DNA of 64,000 bases from Pseudoxanthomonas dokdonensis (GCF_001431405.1 NZ_LDJL01000002.1:1-64000); one strand, 5' to 3'. Shown: positions 1-8,908, numbered from the stretch's first letter. Numbers and translations: made by a program. Notes: generated by a model not told the origin, from the sequence alone.

Positions 1-835
1 CGGACGAACCACCGCCCCAACCGCCGCCGCCGCCCCAGCCACCCCAGTCGCGATGGCGGGCATAGCGACCGCGGCCGCTGCTGGCCGGGATCAGCCCGAA
101 CACCAGCCCGCCGATGCCGCCGACCACGGCGGCCAGCCACAGGCCACTGAACAACAAAGCCACCACGCCACTGCCAGCACCGGTCAACAGGCCGCGAACA
201 CCCGCCGGCACCCGCGAGAACATCGCCCGCAACACACTGGCGGCGACGAAACTGGCAAACAGTCCGGCCAGCAGGCCACCCAGCCAGTCACCGCCACCGC
301 CACCGCCACGGGCGCTGGCGCGGTTGTCGCTGACCGGCTCCGGCAAAGCCTCGCCGTCGATCAAAGTAACCAGAACCGCCGTCGCGGCGACGATGCCGCC
401 GCCGAAGTCGCCGGCGCGGAAGTGGGGGACCAGATATTCCTGGATGACCCGGTTGGCGATTGCATCGGGAATCGCGCCCTCCAGCCCGTAGCCGGGCTGG
501 ATCCGCACCTTGCGGTCGTCCTTGGCCACCAGCAGCAGCACACCGTCGTCAACGCCCTTGCGGCCCAGCTTCCACTGGTCGAACACGCGCTGGCTGTACT
601 GCTCGATGGTTTCGGGCTGGGTACTGGCGACCATCAGCACCTGCAACTGGCTGCCCTTGCGTTGCTGCAGGGCCAGCGCCTGCTGCTCAAGCTGCTGCTT
701 CTGCGCGGCATCGAGGGTGCCGGTGGTATCGACCACCGGCGAATCCAGCGCCGGAATCGCGGCCAGCGTCTGCGCCGCTGCCGGCGCGGCCAGCCATAGC
801 GACAGGCACAGCAGCAGCCAGACGCGGGCCAGCAT
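1..835 (-). CDS. TPM-domain (YgcG-like) protein, 3' end cut off by the window
   Basis: Starts at the ATG at 835 and stays open to base 1, so at least 278 codons are visible and the C-terminus is missing. It begins with a Sec signal peptide (MLARVWLLLCLSLWLAAPAAA). A TPM domain follows, with the family-like stretch VLLLVAKDDRKVRIQPGYGLEG and then AIPDAIANRVI. After that come one or two hydrophobic segments rich in Gly/Ala and a tail of Gly-Trp-Gly repeats, as in YgcG proteins. TPM domains are usually periplasmic. They have been linked to phosphatase-like activity and, in plants, to photosystem II repair, but the bacterial role is unsettled. It lies 14 bases after lemA on the same strand. The lemA-TPM pairing is common, so an operon is likely. 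Confidence 0.85.
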   Translation of the reverse strand, partial: MLARVWLLLCLSLWLAAPAAAQTLAAIPALDSPVVDTTGTLDAAQKQQLEQQALALQQRKGSQLQVLMVASTQPETIEQYSQRVFDQWKLGRKGVDDGVLLLVAKDDRKVRIQPGYGLEGAIPDAIANRVIQEYLVPHFRAGDFGGGIVAATAVLVTLIDGEALPEPVSDNRASARGGGGGGDWLGGLLAGLFASFVAASVLRAMFSRVPAGVRGLLTGAGSGVVALLFSGLWLAAVVGGIGGLVFGLIPASSGRGRYARHRDWGGWGGGGGWGGGSS

Positions 836-849
836 GGCGATGGCGCGGC

Positions 850-1485
850 TCAATTGGCCGGCGTGGGTGCGGGCTGCGGCTGCGGCGCGGGTGGCGGCGT
901 CGGCGCACCGAAATCAACCACCGGCGCGGTCGAAATCTGCGCCTCGTTCTGCACGCTGAAGTTGGGCTTCTGCTTGTAGCCGAACATCTTGGCGGTGATC
1001 ACCTGCGGGAACGAGCGGATGAACGTGTTGTAGTCCTGCACCGTCTGGATGTAACGGCCGCGGGCCACGGTGATGCGGTTTTCGGTCCCTTCCAGCTGCG
1101 CCTGCAGATCCCGGAATGACTGATCCGATTTCAGGTTCGGATAGTTTTCGGTCACCACCAGCAGCCGCGACAGCGCGCTGGACAGTTCGCCCTGCGCGGC
1201 CTGGAACTGCTGCAGCGACGCGGCATCGTCGGCGTTGACCTGGATCTGGCCGACCCGTGCACGGGCGTTGGTGACATCGGTCAACACCTTCTGCTCGTGC
1301 TGGGCATAGCCCTGCACGGTCTTGACCAGGTTGGGAATCAGATCCGCGCGCCGCTGGTACTGGTTGATGACCTCCGACCAGCCGGCTTTCACCGCCTCGT
1401 CCTTCTGCTGGATGCTGTTGTACCCGCAGCCGGACAGCAACGCGACCCACGCCAACAACAATAACGAACGTACCCAGACACGCAT
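850..1485 (-). CDS. lemA: LemA family lipoprotein
   Basis: 211 residues from the ATG at 1485, which has a good ribosome site (AGAAGGAGT) just upstream; a longer frame from 1539 lacks one. The N-terminus is a lipoprotein signal with lipobox L-S-G-C, followed by the LemA signature (KAGWSEVINQYQRRADLIPNL) and long helices. The C-terminus ends in a Pro/Ala/Gln-rich tail. LemA proteins are envelope-anchored helical proteins of unclear biochemical role that are often encoded beside TPM-domain proteins, as here. The lipobox suggests the protein is lipidated on the periplasmic side. Confidence 0.92.
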   Translation of the reverse strand: MRVWVRSLLLLAWVALLSGCGYNSIQQKDEAVKAGWSEVINQYQRRADLIPNLVKTVQGYAQHEQKVLTDVTNARARVGQIQVNADDAASLQQFQAAQGELSSALSRLLVVTENYPNLKSDQSFRDLQAQLEGTENRITVARGRYIQTVQDYNTFIRSFPQVITAKMFGYKQKPNFSVQNEAQISTAPVVDFGAPTPPPAPQPQPAPTPAN

Positions 1486-1584
1486 GGCAGACTCCTTCTG
1501 GCAATCAGATGGCAGGGCCGTGCCCCGCCGACAACGCACTATGGGCAGGGCCGCATTAAGAATGCGTTTGCCCGGCCCAGGTGC

Positions 1585-2331
1585 TCACCACTGGCCGGCG
1601 CCGCTGACATGCCTGCGTGCGGCGCGACGGCGCATCAGCAGGTTGAGCCACTCGACCAGTACCGAGAAACCCATCGCGAAATAGACGTACGGCTTGGGCA
1701 CGTGGACGTCCAGGCCGTCCAGCACCAGCACCGCACCAATCAGCACGATGAAGGCCAGCGCCAGCATCTTGATGGTCGGGTTGGCATCGATGAACTCGCC
1801 CAGCGGATTGGCCGCCAGCAGCATCACCGCCACCGCCAGCAGGATCGCCGCGACCATGATCGGGATGTGCTGGGCCATGCCGACCGCGGTGATCACCGAG
1901 TCCAGCGAGAACACGATGTCGATGATCGCGATCTGCAGGATGACCATGCCGAACACCGCCGAAGCCTTGGTAGTGGCCGGATCTTCGTCCTCGCCTCCGG
2001 TAATCAGCTCGCGGATTTCCAGCGCACCCTTGATCAGCAGGAACACACCACCCACGATCAGCACCAGATCGCGGATCGAGAAGCCCATCCCCGCCAGCTG
2101 GAAGACGTCGTCCTGCATCCGCGCCAGGAACGCCAGCGACACCAGCAGCGCGATGCGGGTGATGCAGGCCACCGCGATGCCGATGCGGCGCGCGCGCGGC
2201 CGCTGGTCGATGCGCAGCTTGCTGACCGCGATCGAGATGAAGACCAGATTGTCGATGCCCAGCACGATTTCCAGCGCGCTCAGGGTTACCAGCGTCAGCC
2301 AGGCGTTGGGATCGGTGAGAAGTTCTAGCAT
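1585..2331 (-). CDS. TerC family integral membrane protein
   Basis: 248 residues with about seven hydrophobic segments. Acidic residues sit inside the membrane helices in the TerC pattern: ALEIVLGIDNLVFI near the N-terminus and IIDIVFSLDSVITAVG near the middle. Members of this family are linked to tellurite resistance or metal-ion (notably manganese) export across the inner membrane. The substrate of this one cannot be read from sequence. The paired acidic-residue motifs and the length fit a single-domain TerC without CBS domains. It stands 99 bases upstream of lemA and 39 bases downstream of dgkA on the same strand. Confidence 0.9.
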   Translation of the reverse strand: MLELLTDPNAWLTLVTLSALEIVLGIDNLVFISIAVSKLRIDQRPRARRIGIAVACITRIALLVSLAFLARMQDDVFQLAGMGFSIRDLVLIVGGVFLLIKGALEIRELITGGEDEDPATTKASAVFGMVILQIAIIDIVFSLDSVITAVGMAQHIPIMVAAILLAVAVMLLAANPLGEFIDANPTIKMLALAFIVLIGAVLVLDGLDVHVPKPYVYFAMGFSVLVEWLNLLMRRRAARRHVSGAGQW

Positions 2332-2370
2332 GCGGGGGAAATCCTTGGTTCAGATAGCGAGCGGATTGTT

Positions 2371-2751
2371 TCAGAAAAGCCGTGGACCGAGGATCACGCC
2401 CCAGCACAGCAACACGTTCATCATCAGCACGAACACCGCCGCCGAACCCATGTCCTTGGCACGACCGGCCAGCTCGTGGTGTTCGGGGCCGTAGCGTTCG
2501 ATCACGGCCTCGACCGCGGAGTTGAGCAGCTCGGCGGCCAGCACCAGCAGCATGCTGCCGATCAGCAGCGCATGCTCGATGCCGCCCTGCCCCAGCCACA
2601 CCGCGACCGGCACCAGCACGGCCGCCAGATAGACCTCCAGCCGGAACGAGGATTCATGCAGCCAGGCGGCCTTGAGTCCCTGCATCGACCATTGGGTAGC
2701 CTTGAAGATCCGGCCGGGTCCACGCGGTAGATGACCAAATTCGTCTGCCAC
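2371..2751 (-). CDS. dgkA: Diacylglycerol kinase
   Basis: 126 residues if translation begins at the GTG at 2751, which has AGGAG five bases upstream; this gives the usual DgkA length. A longer frame reaches 2874 but adds a low-complexity N-terminus not seen in the family. The core shows an N-terminal amphipathic region, three membrane helices and the catalytic stretch AELLNSAVEAVIERYG with the conserved Glu and Asn residues, then KDMGSAAVF. It phosphorylates diacylglycerol released by envelope glucan and lipid A modification, returning it to phospholipid synthesis at the inner membrane. Confidence 0.92.
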   Translation of the reverse strand: MADEFGHLPRGPGRIFKATQWSMQGLKAAWLHESSFRLEVYLAAVLVPVAVWLGQGGIEHALLIGSMLLVLAAELLNSAVEAVIERYGPEHHELAGRAKDMGSAAVFVLMMNVLLCWGVILGPRLF

Positions 2752-2960
2752 ACCTGCTCCTGATGATTCGTTTGCGCGCCGGGTCATGGCGGTCGCCGGA
2801 TGGACACGCGCAGGACGCAGCGGGAATGACTCCGCGGTAGCGGCCGACGCCAATGGCCGCTGATTTTGCCACAAGCGCTACTTTTGCCCCGCTGGCGGGT
2901 TTGCGCGTATTGTCGGGGCTGGCCTGCATGCCACCTTTTTTTCATCCGGAAGCCCCCGCT

Positions 2961-3674
2961 ATGCCCTTGATCGGGAACAGATTGCCATCATCAGTGTTGT
3001 GCGCCTCACTGTTGCTCGCGGCGCTGCTGGCGGGCGCCGCCCCGGCGCTTGCCGAGCGCACACCGCAGGTGCCGCAGCAGGTTTCCCAGCCGAACTGGGA
3101 GCAGGACATCCAGCGATTCGAGGCGCAGGACCGCGCCCGGCCACCGGCGCCCGCCGGCGTGGTCTTCGTCGGCAGCTCCTCGATCCGTTTCTGGGACTCG
3201 CTGGCGCGGGATTTTCCGGATGTGGCGGTCCTCAACCGTGGTTTCGGCGGTTCCGAAATCCGTGACAGCACCTGGTTCGCTGATCGCATCATCCTTCCCT
3301 ACCGCCCGCGCCAGGTGGTGTTGTATGCCGGCGACAACGACATCAACAGCGGTCGCGATACGCAACAGGTCGCCGACGATTTCGCTGCCTTCGTGCAGCG
3401 CTTGCGCCAGGACCTGCCGGAAGTACGGATCGCCTACCTGGCGATAAAGCCCAGCCCATCGCGGATCAGCCAGTTGCCACGGCAGCAGCAGGCCAACGCG
3501 CTGATCGCCGCCAGCGCCGACCGGCTGGGCGTGGATTTCATCGATGTCGCCACGCCGATGCTCGACGCCGCTGGGCAGCCGCGGCCGGAGCTGTTCGTGG
3601 CCGATCAACTGCACATGAATGCGCAAGGCTATGCGTTGTGGCGCGAGGTGGTGACGCCTTTCCTGCAACCCTGA
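2961..3674 (+). CDS. Secreted SGNH/GDSL-type hydrolase
   Basis: 237 residues from the ATG at 2961, the start that places a Sec signal peptide (ending APALA) at the N-terminus. The SGNH blocks are in order: block I VFVGSSSIRFWDS with the nucleophile Ser, block II NRGFGGSEIRD with the Gly, block III LYAGDNDIN with the Asn, and block V ADQLHMNAQGY with the Asp-His pair. These enzymes are esterases or acetylhydrolases, and the sequence points to the periplasm or outside. The substrate is unknown. It is divergent from dgkA, with 209 bases between the two starts. Confidence 0.88.
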   Translation: MPLIGNRLPSSVLCASLLLAALLAGAAPALAERTPQVPQQVSQPNWEQDIQRFEAQDRARPPAPAGVVFVGSSSIRFWDSLARDFPDVAVLNRGFGGSEIRDSTWFADRIILPYRPRQVVLYAGDNDINSGRDTQQVADDFAAFVQRLRQDLPEVRIAYLAIKPSPSRISQLPRQQQANALIAASADRLGVDFIDVATPMLDAAGQPRPELFVADQLHMNAQGYALWREVVTPFLQP

Positions 3675-3747
3675 GCAGGCCCGGCGCCGGATAACGCGTC
3701 GCTAACCCGCCCTGGGCTACGGTGCCGGCTTGCCCCGGAGAGCCGCC

Positions 3748-4212
3748 ATGCCGTCCACCTTCAAACCCGATGGTTACCACAGCCTGACCCCGTACCTGAT
3801 CGTCGATGACGCCGCCAAGGCGCTCGACTTCTACCAGCGCGCATTCGCCGCCGAAGAGCTGTACCGGCTGCCGATGGGCGACAAGATAGGCCATGCCGAA
3901 ATGAAGATCGGCGACAGCATCTTCATGCTGTCCGACGAATGGCCGGACATGAATGCGATGGGTCCGCATGCCCGTGGTGGCGGCACCACCAGCTTCATGA
4001 TCTACACCGAAGATGCCGAGGCCGCGCATGCACGGGCAATCAGCGCCGGTGCCACCCTCGATCGGCCGGTCAAGCTGGAATTCTGGGGTGACCGGATCGG
4101 CACGGTGATCGATCCGTTCGGCCACAAATGGTCGCTGGCCACCCATGTCGAGGATGTGCCGCCGGACGAAATGCAGAAGCGGCTGGAACAGTGGTCGGCC
4201 GCGAACAGCTGA
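3748..4212 (+). CDS. VOC family protein (PhnB/glyoxalase-like)
   Basis: 154 residues. The ATG at 3748 follows GGAGAG at good spacing. The sequence has the VOC fold pattern of PhnB-like proteins: SLTPYLIVDDAAKALDFYQRAF at the N-terminus, GHAEMKIGDSIFMLSDE in the middle, and WGDRIGTVIDPFGHKWSLATH near the C-terminus. VOC proteins bind metal and act as dioxygenases, isomerases or resistance proteins, but this subfamily has no settled reaction. The gene stands alone on plus. The next gene, also a VOC protein but only distantly similar, is on the opposite strand. Confidence 0.85.
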   Translation: MPSTFKPDGYHSLTPYLIVDDAAKALDFYQRAFAAEELYRLPMGDKIGHAEMKIGDSIFMLSDEWPDMNAMGPHARGGGTTSFMIYTEDAEAAHARAISAGATLDRPVKLEFWGDRIGTVIDPFGHKWSLATHVEDVPPDEMQKRLEQWSAANS

Positions 4213-4284
4213 AAAGGCAGTTCGACACGCGGTCATCGATGACCTGCAGGTTGCCGCCGCGATCAGCGGCAACCTGCGGATGGC

Positions 4285-4662
4285 TCAACCGCGGCGCGGT
4301 CGATCAGCCGGCTGGTGCAGGCTGAGGACATTGCGGTCGGGGTCGACGAAATCCAGCGACCAGCCACCATCAGGCGCCTCGCTGACCGGCACCACAATTT
4401 CGACCCCGCGCCGGGCCAGCGCCTCGGCATAGTCGTCGATGCCGCCGTCCACGCTGAAAACCACCACCGGTGACTCACCCGGCCGCACGTCCTGGACGAT
4501 GAACACCAGCGTCAGTTCGCCGATATCGGCATGCGCGAACGACCCGTCATGGCCATCGACGATGTTGACCGGCAACCCGAGCGCACCACGATAGAACTCG
4601 ACACTGCGATTCAAATCACTGACAAAGAACACGATGGCGCCAACCTTGCATTGTGAAAGCAT
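4285..4662 (-). CDS. VOC family (glyoxalase/bleomycin-resistance-like) protein
   Basis: 125 residues with a strong ribosome site (AAGGAGG) before the ATG at 4662. It is a single VOC unit: VGAIVFFVSDLNRSVEFYRGALG at the start, then SPVVVFSVDG, and GWSLDFVDPDRNVLSLHQP at the end. It ends shortly after that last strand, so it is a minimal two-module protein. The reaction is unknown. It lies 28 bases after the sigma-like gene on the same strand, and the two are probably cotranscribed. A product controlled by, or acting with, that factor is possible but not shown. Confidence 0.82.
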   Translation of the reverse strand: MLSQCKVGAIVFFVSDLNRSVEFYRGALGLPVNIVDGHDGSFAHADIGELTLVFIVQDVRPGESPVVVFSVDGGIDDYAEALARRGVEIVVPVSEAPDGGWSLDFVDPDRNVLSLHQPADRPRRG

Positions 4663-4690
4663 GGGAATCCTCCTTTTTGTGTAATCCCAT

Positions 4691-5338
4691 CTACTGGTTG
4701 CCGCCGGGCCTCCAAGCGTGACCTCGCGGGCGGATCACCAGCAGATGGCCATCGCGGTCGTGGCTGGCCAGGCCCTGGTGGCCGGCCAACGCTGCCAGCA
4801 GCGCCCGCCGCACCAGGCCAAACTGCAGGTCAACCACGCGCGCGGGATCACGCAGATAGGCCAGTGCCAGCGCTTCCGCGCGCAGCGGCGGCGACAGCCC
4901 GGCCAGCAGACCGCGCAGGCGACCAAGCCGTTGCCGGAACGCCTCAGGCGTCAACTGCAGGATCCAGCGGATCTCCGCGGCCGACAATCCGTGCAGCGCC
5001 AGCACCGCGAGCCGACGCGAGGCGGGCGGCCAGTCCCGCATCCGCGCCAACGATCCGGCGGCGGCCGCTGACACTGCTTCATTGGCGCTGACATCTTCAA
5101 TGTTCGAGTCATCGGCTTCAGCATGTGCGTGTGCGTGTTCGCGTCGGCGCCGGCGCACGGCGGTCCGCGCCTGCATCGCCGCCAGCTTGCGCAGGGCGCC
5201 ACTCAACCACGGCAGGTCGCTGCGATCCGCTTTCACGCCGGCCAGCAATGCGTCCTGCACCAGGTCCTCGGCGTCGCTGTCGCGACTGGTCAGCCGCCGC
5301 GCCTGGCTGCGCAGGCGCTTGTAGGTATCCAGGTCCAT
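4691..5338 (-). CDS. Atypical ECF-like RNA polymerase sigma factor
   Basis: 215 residues from the ATG at 5338; the frame can be extended to 5380 and neither start has a clear ribosome site. A region 2-like helix is visible (YKRLRSQARRLTSRDSDAEDLVQDAL), followed by a linker with alternating His-Ala residues (HAHAHAEAD). A region 4-like helix-turn-helix comes next (LSAAEIRWILQLTPEAFRQRLGRLR). About 60 residues follow that are not part of a minimal ECF factor. No anti-sigma gene is adjacent. The protein may be a self-contained regulator, or a sigma-like protein that no longer binds core polymerase well. It lies 71 bases after the permease gene and before a VOC gene. Confidence 0.7.
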   Translation of the reverse strand: MDLDTYKRLRSQARRLTSRDSDAEDLVQDALLAGVKADRSDLPWLSGALRKLAAMQARTAVRRRRREHAHAHAEADDSNIEDVSANEAVSAAAAGSLARMRDWPPASRRLAVLALHGLSAAEIRWILQLTPEAFRQRLGRLRGLLAGLSPPLRAEALALAYLRDPARVVDLQFGLVRRALLAALAGHQGLASHDRDGHLLVIRPRGHAWRPGGNQ

Positions 5339-5409
5339 GTGCCGAAGATGCCACAGAAGCCGGATGCCATGGGCGATCACTGCCCGGTCACGGCCTCAGC
5401 GCCGATGGC

Positions 5410-6645
5410 TTACTGCGAGCGCAGTGCCTCAATCGGATCCAGCAGCGAAGCCTTGCGCGCCGGGTAATAGCCGAAGAACAGCCCGGTGGCGACCGAGAAG
5501 CCGGCCGCCAGCGCCACCACCTGGCCGTTCAAGGCCACCGGCAATTCACTGAACCTGCCGACCAGCAGCGCACCGACCACGCCGATGGCAATGCCGATGA
5601 CGCCACCAATCAGCGAGATCAGCATCGCTTCGGCCAGGAACTGCCGGCGCACGTCGGATGGACCAGCACCGACCGCCAAGCGCAGGCCGATTTCGCGGAT
5701 ACGCTCGGTCACCGAGACCAGCATGATGTTCATGATGCCAATGCCACCGATGATCAGGCAGATGGTGGCGACGGCACCGAGCAGTTTCGACATCAGGTTG
5801 GTGGTGGCGGTACGGGTGGCGACGATTTCGGAGATGTTGCGGACCCGGAAATCATCCTCTTCGCCCGGTCCTATCCGGTGCCGCTGCCGTAGCAGCGCTT
5901 CCACTTCGCCCTGTGCGTAGGTCAGATCCCTGGCATTGCTGACGGTCAACGCGATCTGCATGACCGCGCCAGCCGGCAGCCCCATCGCCCCCATCAACCG
6001 TCGGCGCGCGGTTTCCAGCGGCACCATGATCACATCGTCCTGGTCCTGGCCAAATCCACCCTGGCCTTTCGGCTGCAGGGTGCCGACCACGGTAAACGGC
6101 ACCCGGCCGACGCGGATGGTCTGGCCGATGCCGCTGTCGTCGCCAAACAGCGTGCGGCGCACGGTTTCGCCCAGGATCACCTGCTTGCCGGCACTGGTGT
6201 AGTCCTGCGCTTCGAACGTACTGCCATCGGCAATGACCCAGCCGTTGATGGCGAAATAATCCGCCTGCACGCCCTGCCAGCTGGTGGAGGCGTTGTTTTC
6301 GGCATAGACCACCTGGCTGCTGCCGCGCAGTGCGCCGGCGACGTACTGCACTTCCGGGATTTCATTGCGGATGGCATCGACATCACCCTCGTTGAGGGTG
6401 AAGAAACTGCTGGCGCTCATCCGCGCGCCGCCGCCGCCACGGCTGGCACCGGGACTGATGTCCAGCCGTTGCGAGCCCAGGCCGGAGACCAGTTTGTCGA
6501 TTTCCTGCTGCGTGCCCTGGCCGACCGAAACCATGACGATGACCGCGGCAATGCCGATGATCACCCCCAGCGAGGTCAGTGCACTGCGCATCCAGTTGCC
6601 ACGCAGAGCATGCAAGGCGGTACGCAGGATGTCGGTGAAATTCAT
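5410..6645 (-). CDS. MacB-type ABC transporter permease (FtsX/MacB fold)
   Basis: 411 residues. The N-terminal membrane helix (SALTSLGVIIGIAAVIVMVS) leads into a large periplasmic MacB core domain. Three C-terminal helices follow, beginning at LLGAVATICLIIGGIGIMNI and including the family stretch SVTERIREIGLRLAVGA. It ends with YYPARKASLLDPIEALRSQ, typical of this family. This is the membrane half of a MacB-like exporter. The ATPase is encoded separately and overlaps by four bases (ATGA). MacB-type systems act with a periplasmic adaptor to move peptides, antibiotics or lipoproteins out by mechanotransmission. The substrate is unknown. Confidence 0.92.
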   Translation of the reverse strand: MNFTDILRTALHALRGNWMRSALTSLGVIIGIAAVIVMVSVGQGTQQEIDKLVSGLGSQRLDISPGASRGGGGARMSASSFFTLNEGDVDAIRNEIPEVQYVAGALRGSSQVVYAENNASTSWQGVQADYFAINGWVIADGSTFEAQDYTSAGKQVILGETVRRTLFGDDSGIGQTIRVGRVPFTVVGTLQPKGQGGFGQDQDDVIMVPLETARRRLMGAMGLPAGAVMQIALTVSNARDLTYAQGEVEALLRQRHRIGPGEEDDFRVRNISEIVATRTATTNLMSKLLGAVATICLIIGGIGIMNIMLVSVTERIREIGLRLAVGAGPSDVRRQFLAEAMLISLIGGVIGIAIGVVGALLVGRFSELPVALNGQVVALAAGFSVATGLFFGYYPARKASLLDPIEALRSQ

Positions 6646-7376
6646 GCGTCGTGCTCCTGTGGATGCAGCTCGCCATCGCGCATGACCAGGATGCGATCGG
6701 CGTGCGCGGCGACATCGGCATCGTGGGTGATCAGGATCACGGTATGGCCTTCATCGCGCAGGCGCTTGAACAAAGCCAGGATCTCCTCGCCGGTCTTGCT
6801 GTCGAGGGCGCCCGTGGGCTCGTCGGCAAGGATGACCGGTGGTTGGTTGATCAGCGCGCGCGCGATCGCCACCCGCTGCTGCTGGCCACCGGACAGTTCA
6901 CTGGGAGTGTGGCCACCACGCTCGGCCAGGCCCACCGCGGCCAACGCCTGGTCGGCACGTTCGCCACGTTCGGCCACCGGCACCCGTGCATAGCCCAACG
7001 GCATCGCGACGTTTTCGCGTGCGCTCATCCGCGGCAGCAGATTGAAGCCCTGGAACACGAAGCCGATCTTTTCCAGCCGCAGCTGCGCCAGTTGTTCCGC
7101 GTCCAGGGTGGACACATCGACGCCATCGCAGTGGTAGCTGCCTTCGGTCGGTGTGTCCAGGCAGCCGATCAGGTTCATCAGCGTCGATTTGCCCGAACCC
7201 GAGGGCCCCATGATGGCGACGAAATCGCCGGCATGGATGCACAGGTCGACGCCCTTCAGCGCCACCACTTCGGCCTCGCCGCCGGGCGAGTAGACCTTGA
7301 CCATGCCGCGGATATCGATGACCGGTACCCGCGCGTCATCCATGGCCGCTGGGTTGGCCTGCGTCGCCAGATTCAT
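6642..7376 (-). CDS. ABC transporter ATP-binding protein (MacB/LolD type)
   Basis: 244 residues with Walker A GPSGSGKST, Q-loop FVFQGFNLLPRMSARENV, signature LSGGQQQRVAIARAL, Walker B VILADEPTGALDS and the switch His in LITHD. The NLIGCLDTPTEG segment after Walker A is characteristic of MacB/LolD ATPases. The start codon overlaps the stop of the adaptor gene, and its own stop overlaps the permease start, so the three products are translationally coupled. It powers the permease encoded next to it from the cytoplasmic face. Confidence 0.95.
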   Translation of the reverse strand: MNLATQANPAAMDDARVPVIDIRGMVKVYSPGGEAEVVALKGVDLCIHAGDFVAIMGPSGSGKSTLMNLIGCLDTPTEGSYHCDGVDVSTLDAEQLAQLRLEKIGFVFQGFNLLPRMSARENVAMPLGYARVPVAERGERADQALAAVGLAERGGHTPSELSGGQQQRVAIARALINQPPVILADEPTGALDSKTGEEILALFKRLRDEGHTVILITHDADVAAHADRILVMRDGELHPQEHDA

Positions 7377-8908
7377 GGCTGCGCCCGTTCGCCGGTCACC
7401 AGTTGATCACCGGCCTGCAGCCCGGCGCCGGATATTTCGGTGCTGGTGCCATCGCTGGCACCCAGCCGCACGTTGATCGCCTGCGGCTGTCCATCAAGCA
7501 GCTTGTAGACGGTGCTGCGCTTGGCATTGAGCAACGGTGCCAGCGCCGCATCCCAGTCTTGCTGCTGGCTGGCGTCCAGGCTGGCGCGGAACGCGGCGAA
7601 GTCCTGCTGCAGGCGCTGGCGCATGCGCTGGCGGACCTGCGCCTGCACGTTGCCATCGCCGCCACCGGCGGTGACCATGCGCGGGCCGCCGCCGGGACCG
7701 CCGAACATACCGTTGCCGCCGCTTGGCGCCTGCGCCTGGCGTGCCTGCTGGCGCTGCCTGATCGCGGTGATCGCGGCGTCGAACGCGGATTGCTGCGCCG
7801 GGCTGAGCTTGAGTTGCGCCGCTACCCGGCCCAGATCATCGGTGATTCCCGAACCACCCCGGTCGGCACGCGCCCCGCTTGCAGGTGCGGCCTGCGCCAA
7901 CGGTGAATCCTCGGCTGGCTTGAAGCGCAATGCGGCATTGGCGACCTTGAGCACATCGTCACGCTTGCTGACTTCGATTTCGGCGTTGACGGTCAGCCCC
8001 GGCAACAAGGTGCCGTCACTGTTGTCGACCGTCACCACCACCGGATAGGTCACCACGTTGTTGGTGGTAGTCGCCGACAGCCGCACCTGTTCGACCTTGC
8101 CGCGGAACTGGCGATCGGCAAAGGCATCGGCGGTGAAGGAAACACTCTGGCCAACCTTGACCTGGCCGATATCCGACTCGTCCACCGCCAGCTCGATCTT
8201 CATCTGCGCCAGATCTTCGGCAATGGTGAACAGCTCCGGTGCCTGCAGGCTGGCCGCAACGGTCTGGCCGGGCTCGATGGTGCGGGTCAGGACCACGCCA
8301 TCGACGGGCGAACGGATCACGGTGCGATCCAGATTGACCCGGGTGTTCTGGGTGGCGGCGGTCTGCTGGCGGATCTGCGCCTGCGCCGCGGCGACCTGCG
8401 CGCGCGCCTGATCGAGGCTGGCCCGGGCCAGATCCACATCGCTTTGCGCGACCAGTTGCCGACCGCCGAGATCCTGCTTGCGCTGGTAATCCAGTTCGGC
8501 GTTCCTGAGCGTGGCCTGGTACTGCCGCAACGAGGCCTGGGCGCTGGCAATCGAGGCGGCGCCCTGTTCGATCTGCGCTTCGTAGCTGCTGGGATCAATC
8601 CGCGCCAGCACCTGGTCCTTCTTGACCGGCGAATTGAAGTCGACCAGCACGTCGGTCACCTGGCCGGAAATCTGGCTGCCGACGGTGACCGTGGAAATCG
8701 CGCTGAGGGTGCCGGTGGCCGAGATCGCGACACGGATGTTGCCGCGCTCGACCGGCGTGGTCCGATAGCCGCTCTGGCCGCTGTCGGCAGCGTGCTGTTT
8801 CCAGTACCAGCCAGCCCCCGCCAGCGCCACCACGCCCAGCGCGGCGGCCAGCAGGGGTCCGCTCGGGAAACGTTTGGATTTACGGGCAGTACGGCGTGGC
8901 TGGCTCAT
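7373..8908 (-). CDS. Periplasmic adaptor (membrane fusion protein, MacA-like) with an inserted Gln-rich helical region
   Basis: 511 residues, longer than most adaptors of this type. One N-terminal membrane helix (LLAAALGVVALAGAGWYW) is followed by the lipoyl/coiled-coil part (SQISGQVTDVLVDFNSPVKKDQVLARIDP and a long coiled coil) and the beta-barrel region (MKIELAVDESDIGQVKVG). Between roughly residues 345 and 466 there is an extra Gln/Arg/Gly-rich stretch with LSPAQQ and LDASQQQDW segments resembling LTxxQ motifs of Spy/CpxP-like proteins. The C-terminal membrane-proximal part then resumes. It links the ABC exporter to an outer-membrane channel not encoded here. Confidence 0.9.
   Translation of the reverse strand: MSQPRRTARKSKRFPSGPLLAAALGVVALAGAGWYWKQHAADSGQSGYRTTPVERGNIRVAISATGTLSAISTVTVGSQISGQVTDVLVDFNSPVKKDQVLARIDPSSYEAQIEQGAASIASAQASLRQYQATLRNAELDYQRKQDLGGRQLVAQSDVDLARASLDQARAQVAAAQAQIRQQTAATQNTRVNLDRTVIRSPVDGVVLTRTIEPGQTVAASLQAPELFTIAEDLAQMKIELAVDESDIGQVKVGQSVSFTADAFADRQFRGKVEQVRLSATTTNNVVTYPVVVTVDNSDGTLLPGLTVNAEIEVSKRDDVLKVANAALRFKPAEDSPLAQAAPASGARADRGGSGITDDLGRVAAQLKLSPAQQSAFDAAITAIRQRQQARQAQAPSGGNGMFGGPGGGPRMVTAGGGDGNVQAQVRQRMRQRLQQDFAAFRASLDASQQQDWDAALAPLLNAKRSTVYKLLDGQPQAINVRLGASDGTSTEISGAGLQAGDQLVTGERAQP

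Noticed and set aside
2829-2870. Hairpin AGCGGCC/GGCCGCT followed by GATTTTG, resembling a terminator
   Set aside because: No gene ends upstream of it on the plus strand: dgkA and the SGNH hydrolase diverge from this gap. The T-run is only four.
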